Positions 60,984 through 64,000 of a stretch of DNA of 64,000 bases are shown here, one piece after another (positions within the stretch are counted from its first letter, which is position 1; each line of letters starts with the position of its first letter). The stretch comes from Sphingomonas sp. Y57 (lineage in GTDB: Bacteria; Pseudomonadota; Alphaproteobacteria; Sphingomonadales; Sphingomonadaceae): the NCBI RefSeq assembly GCF_001015195.1, contig NZ_LDES01000092.1, forward strand, positions 1 to 64,000, in the 5' to 3' direction. The notes below the pieces were generated by a model. That model worked only from the letters and a program-made list of their open reading frames with translations, had not been told where the DNA came from and did no database searches. Position numbers and translations under genes: made by a program.

Positions 60984-63009
60984 CGGCATCCTCCATCGGA
61001 ATGGCGGCGAACACCCCGCCGAAAAGGTCGAACATATCGTTGGCCATCGCGACGATGGCGTCCTCGTCCGCACGATCGTCGAGCCCGTTCACCAGCACCT
61101 CGAAGAAGCGCATATGATCCTGGTCGAGCGCACCGTGCGACGTCAGGTAGGTGAAGGCCGAGGGCGGCAGGTCGAGGCTCGAACGGACCGCCTCCGCTCC
61201 ATGGCTTGCCAGGGCGATGCTGGTGCCTTCCAGGACGAACACCATGCCGAAGAACGCCGCCGCATTGCCGGTCCGGATCGTCGCATAGGCATGGTCGACC
61301 ATGCGTGCCGTGGCCGCCGACGGTCCCAGGTGGACGACCGCGTCGGCATTGCCGCCGGCCGCGCGGATATCGTTGAGGATCCACTGCTCGTGGCCCTCCT
61401 CCTCCTTGATATAGTCGTCGAGGGCGCGGACGAGGGCGGGCTTGGCGGAGAGGCGGGATCGGGCGAGCCGCATCAACGGCACCGTATGCCGGACATGATG
61501 ATAGGCTTGCGCCAGATAGGCGAGATAGGTGCCCAGGCCGACTCGCCCCGCAAGTCCCGCCTGAAGTTGCGGCACCGACAGGAGACGGGCACGGGCCGGG
61601 GCGGTCTCGGCGCACAACCGCTCGAAGAAAGGACGGCGTTCCGCTCGCTCGACGATCGCGGCCCTGCGCAGTCGTCCGTTGGCGGTCAGCGTGCCGTCCA
61701 GGGGCGTGAAGGGACGGCTGGGCTGCCAGTTCCTGATGCGCGCATAGGGCGGCAGCGTGGCGTTAACCGCGGCCACCGCGGCCGCGATATCGGCATCGGC
61801 CGCCGAAGGAACGATGAACGCGCCCAGATCGGCCTCGCCGTCGCCATAGGCCATGGCCTGAGCGATCTGGGGCTGGGCGACCAGTTGCTCCTCGACCCAT
61901 TCCGGCGCGACGTTGCGACCGAAACTGGTGATGATCAGGCTCGACTTGCGGCCGACGATCGAAAGCCGGCCTCGTTCATCGACCTGTCCGAGATCGCCGG
62001 TGAAGATTGGCCCGTCCTCGCGCGGATGGCCGACCGTCCCGAGATGAAAATGACCGGCAACGACGATTTCGCCATCGGGCGCCAGCGAGACCGACGCATG
62101 GCGGAGCGGGTGACCGACAGTGCCGCGCTCCCGTTCGCCCACCGCCTCGAGGCTCACGACCGACCCGCATTCGGTCAGGCCATAGCCCTGTACCACGGGG
62201 AGGCCGACGCATTCGGCCCGTTCGATCAGCGAGAGGGGCACGCGCGATCCGCCGACGGCGACCAGGCGCAGATCGGCGAGGCGATCGCCGCAATGTTCGA
62301 GCCGGTTGACGATCTGCGCCAGATATTCCGGCACGAGGATCAGGCTCGTCGCGCCGCTCGATCTGATCGCCGCGACCAGTTCTCGATCCTTGACGGCGAA
62401 GGGGTTGGCCAGGCCGATCGATGCCGCGGGAAGCACCAGATAGCGGCCACCGGCGAGCAGCGTCGCGTAGAGCCCCGCCACATTCTCCAGCAGCACGCCC
62501 AGCGGCAGGACGGGTAGATGCACGCCCGCCATATCCTCGCCCAGGCGCGCGACGATCGCCTGCGCCGTCTGCAGCATGAGCCGATGGTCAAGGCAGATAC
62601 CCTTGGGATGGCCGGTCGATCCCGAGGTATAGCTGATCTTCGCCGTGCCTTCCGGCAGGTCGACGGCCATCTGGTCGTGCCTCACGATACCCATCCGCGT
62701 GATCGACGCGACAGCGCCTGCATCGGCGAGCGCCGCTGCGCGCTGTTCGGCCGTGAAGAAGGGCGGCAGCGGGATGCAGGCATGGCCGAGCGAGAGCAGC
62801 GCGAGGTCTGCGATCACCCAGTCGATGCCATTATCCAGATCGATCGCGATCGGCCCCGGCCCGTCCACTTCGTCGCGGATCAGCGCGGCCGCGTCGGCAA
62901 TGGCGCTTGCCAGCCCGGAATAACCGATCTTGCGCGACCCGTCGTCAAGCGCGACCCGATCGCCTTCCTGTTCGGCCCGCGCGAGGATCGCCTGCAGAAG
63001 CACGCTCAT
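60970..63009 (-). CDS. adenylate-forming enzyme fused to a haem-oxygenase-like di-iron oxidase domain
   Basis: A 679-residue two-domain protein. Residues 1 to about 470 are an AMP-binding domain (ISYTSGSTGHPKGIC, GYGLTECGSVVS, FTGDLGQVD). The usual catalytic Lys of its last motif is replaced by Arg446 (LTANGRLRR). Residues about 480-670 are helical and carry the ligand pattern of haem-oxygenase-like di-iron oxidases: Glu537/His540 (EEEGHEQW), Glu594 (LEGTS), and His625, Asp629 and His632 (HGALDQDH). Known relatives of the second domain (UndA, CADD, SznF) oxidise fatty acids or amines with O2. The fusion suggests loading and oxidation of an acyl substrate. Confidence 0.88.
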   Translation of the reverse strand: MSVLLQAILARAEQEGDRVALDDGSRKIGYSGLASAIADAAALIRDEVDGPGPIAIDLDNGIDWVIADLALLSLGHACIPLPPFFTAEQRAAALADAGAVASITRMGIVRHDQMAVDLPEGTAKISYTSGSTGHPKGICLDHRLMLQTAQAIVARLGEDMAGVHLPVLPLGVLLENVAGLYATLLAGGRYLVLPAASIGLANPFAVKDRELVAAIRSSGATSLILVPEYLAQIVNRLEHCGDRLADLRLVAVGGSRVPLSLIERAECVGLPVVQGYGLTECGSVVSLEAVGERERGTVGHPLRHASVSLAPDGEIVVAGHFHLGTVGHPREDGPIFTGDLGQVDERGRLSIVGRKSSLIITSFGRNVAPEWVEEQLVAQPQIAQAMAYGDGEADLGAFIVPSAADADIAAAVAAVNATLPPYARIRNWQPSRPFTPLDGTLTANGRLRRAAIVERAERRPFFERLCAETAPARARLLSVPQLQAGLAGRVGLGTYLAYLAQAYHHVRHTVPLMRLARSRLSAKPALVRALDDYIKEEEGHEQWILNDIRAAGGNADAVVHLGPSAATARMVDHAYATIRTGNAAAFFGMVFVLEGTSIALASHGAEAVRSSLDLPPSAFTYLTSHGALDQDHMRFFEVLVNGLDDRADEDAIVAMANDMFDLFGGVFAAIPMEDADAAA

Positions 63010-63584
63010 CGGCTCCCGCCCCTCGCAAAGCTCCTTAGGGCATCGGCGCCCGCCAGGATGTCGCCGGCGCAGACGATGGGCTGGCTTTCGTAATAGCGGC
63101 CCCAGCGGTCACCCGCCGGGTCGGCCAGGCGCTCGGGATTGGCGGCCGCCAGTTCGACGAACGAAAGGCCGACATGAGCGAACATCCGGCGCAGCGGCAG
63201 AGTCAGCGTCGCCACGGCGATCTCATGCCGATCCGCCAGGCGGACCGCCGTTTCGCTCCACAGCTTCAGCATCGCCGGTGTCGGAACCGCGGCGAGGCAA
63301 CCGATCTCGACGATCGCGCTCCGCGGGACAGGCCGGCCGAACGCGTTGGATACCGCGTCCTCCACGGGCAGGCTGAGATAGGTCTCGAGAAAGAGCGCCT
63401 CATCCGCGGCACCGCGGACCGCGAGCGCCGCCATCGGCTGGTTGGAAGATGTCTGGACGACGTGCCAGTCACCATAATCCAGGCAGGGCTTGGCCCCATG
63501 TTGTTCTGCAAATCGACCCGCCACAAAGGCTCGCACCGCTTCATTCATCGCTATACTCGCGCTGGTTCGCCGGATCGACGTCAC
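63006..63584 (-). CDS. thermostable-hemolysin-family protein (GNAT-like fold)
   Basis: A 192-residue protein resembling the thermostable hemolysin (delta-VPH) family: FVAGRFAEQHGAKPCLDYGD, ALAVRGAADEALFLETYL, IVEIGCLAAVPT and FAHVGLSFVELAAANPERL. The family has a GNAT/AHL-synthase-like fold and its hemolysin name is historical. It overlaps the adenylate-forming gene by four bases (ATGA) and heads the five-gene operon, so an acyl-transfer role is more likely than membrane lysis. Start uncertain: GTG 63584 or ATG 63548, neither with a strong ribosome site. Confidence 0.8.
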   Translation of the reverse strand: MTSIRRTSASIAMNEAVRAFVAGRFAEQHGAKPCLDYGDWHVVQTSSNQPMAALAVRGAADEALFLETYLSLPVEDAVSNAFGRPVPRSAIVEIGCLAAVPTPAMLKLWSETAVRLADRHEIAVATLTLPLRRMFAHVGLSFVELAAANPERLADPAGDRWGRYYESQPIVCAGDILAGADALRSFARGGSR

Positions 63585-63847
63585 CGCCCGTCGATTGCCT
63601 CAACGCCGCGCGAAAATAATTTTGGTCGCGAAAGGGCTGCCGCCACGGCCGGCGGGATATCGGAAGGCGGGGCCGGCACTTCCGCGACAGCAAATTAGGT
63701 CCGGGCCGGACGATCGTCGTGTTATTGCCGTTCCTCGCCAATGCGACGCCAGCCGAACGCGCGATGATCCGGCCCTTTACGGATCATCTGCCCGCGGCGC
63801 TTATGCAAAGGACGGGGTCGAGCATCAGAAGGAAGACGAGCGATTTC

Positions 63848-64000
63848 ATGAACCAAGAACCGACTATCACCTTCCATGGCGCCGCAGGCACCGTCACCGG
63901 CTCCTGCATGGAGCTTCAATATGACGGAGAGAGCGTCCTCATAGATTGCGGCTTGTTCCAGGGACCCCGGACCCTGGAGGCGCTCAACCGCGAGCCTTTC
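63848..64000 (+). CDS. metallo-beta-lactamase/beta-CASP-type hydrolase, 5' part
   Basis: The first 51 codons of a gene cut by the window edge. The opening [19 protein letters not shown] and [15 protein letters not shown] is the N-terminal strand pair of MBL-fold beta-CASP proteins of the RNA-specificity-factor type (related to CPSF73-like RNA nucleases). Metal ligands lie beyond the window. It is divergent from the hemolysin-type operon across a 263-base gap (63585-63847) in which no clear regulatory element was recognised. Confidence 0.8.
   Translation, partial: MNQEPTITFHGAAGTVTGSCMELQYDGESVLIDCGLFQGPRTLEALNREPF

Noticed and set aside
63006-63584. true secreted hemolysin toxin
   Set aside because: No signal peptide, and the operon context is enzymatic; the family name is historical.
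1-64000. CRISPR array, tRNA or rRNA genes, insertion sequences
   Set aside because: No regularly spaced repeats, cloverleaf-like tRNA sequence, rRNA stretch or transposase motifs were recognised by eye on either strand; tRNAs could be missed without a covariance search.

Overview
The window is high-GC DNA with dense, mostly operonic protein-coding genes. No rRNA, tRNA, CRISPR or transposase gene was recognised. Three TonB-dependent receptors, many catabolic CoA and oxidoreductase genes, a fused MrpA/B antiporter subunit and an FMN glutamate-synthase paralog together suggest an alphaproteobacterium, most likely Sphingomonadales (Sphingobium/Novosphingobium/Sphingomonas type). That is an inference from gene content, not from a marker gene.

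Region 1 (about 1-18000) is a catabolic island controlled by a GntR/FCD regulator. The minus strand carries a TonB receptor, an MmgE/PrpD protein, an NCS1 permease, an HMG-CoA-lyase-type enzyme, hydantoinase/oxoprolinase subunits HyuA and HyuB, a type III CoA transferase and an N-carbamoylsarcosine/maleamate-amidase-like isochorismatase hydrolase. The divergent plus strand carries two NTF2-fold proteins, a 2-methylisocitrate/2,3-dimethylmalate-lyase-type enzyme, LeuC- and LeuD-like hydratase subunits and a zinc alcohol dehydrogenase. Read together they suggest uptake and opening of a cyclic amide, imide or ureide, deamidation, hydration of an unsaturated diacid, and retro-aldol cleavage to central metabolites.

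Region 2 (about 18100-36950) is mixed. It holds an AraC/GATase1 regulator divergent from two tandem HD-domain hydrolases, a siderophore-type TonB receptor divergent from a D-malate/tartrate-dehydrogenase-like enzyme, and an M20 peptidase. These are followed by a truncated M20 gene, a PepSY membrane protein, arginine succinyltransferase-pathway genes astA, astC and astD (without astB or astE), an SGNH hydrolase, a serine beta-lactamase-like esterase, an OprB-like porin, an aldehyde dehydrogenase and a cupin.

Region 3 (about 37000-46970) looks like an ion and pH stress island: a TerC-family protein, an FMN glutamate-synthase-like enzyme, a tandem universal stress protein, a small membrane protein and a complete Mrp (Mnh/Pha) antiporter operon with fused A and B subunits.

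Region 4 (about 47280-58900) is an eight-gene minus-strand operon plus a divergent SnoaL-like gene and an IclR regulator. In transcription order the operon encodes a TonB receptor, a periplasmic haem/propeller protein, cytochrome c, a Baeyer-Villiger-type monooxygenase, dienelactone hydrolase, fumarylacetoacetase-family hydrolase, a protein of unknown family and an acyl-CoA ligase. It reads as an uncharacterised ketone-to-lactone degradation pathway.

Region 5 (about 58900-63600) is a compact five-gene operon: a thermostable-hemolysin-family protein, an adenylate-forming enzyme fused to a haem-oxygenase-like di-iron oxidase domain, an SDR, a TPR-like secreted protein and a methyltransferase. 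This is the best candidate for an undescribed biosynthetic system. The right edge cuts a metallo-beta-lactamase/beta-CASP gene.
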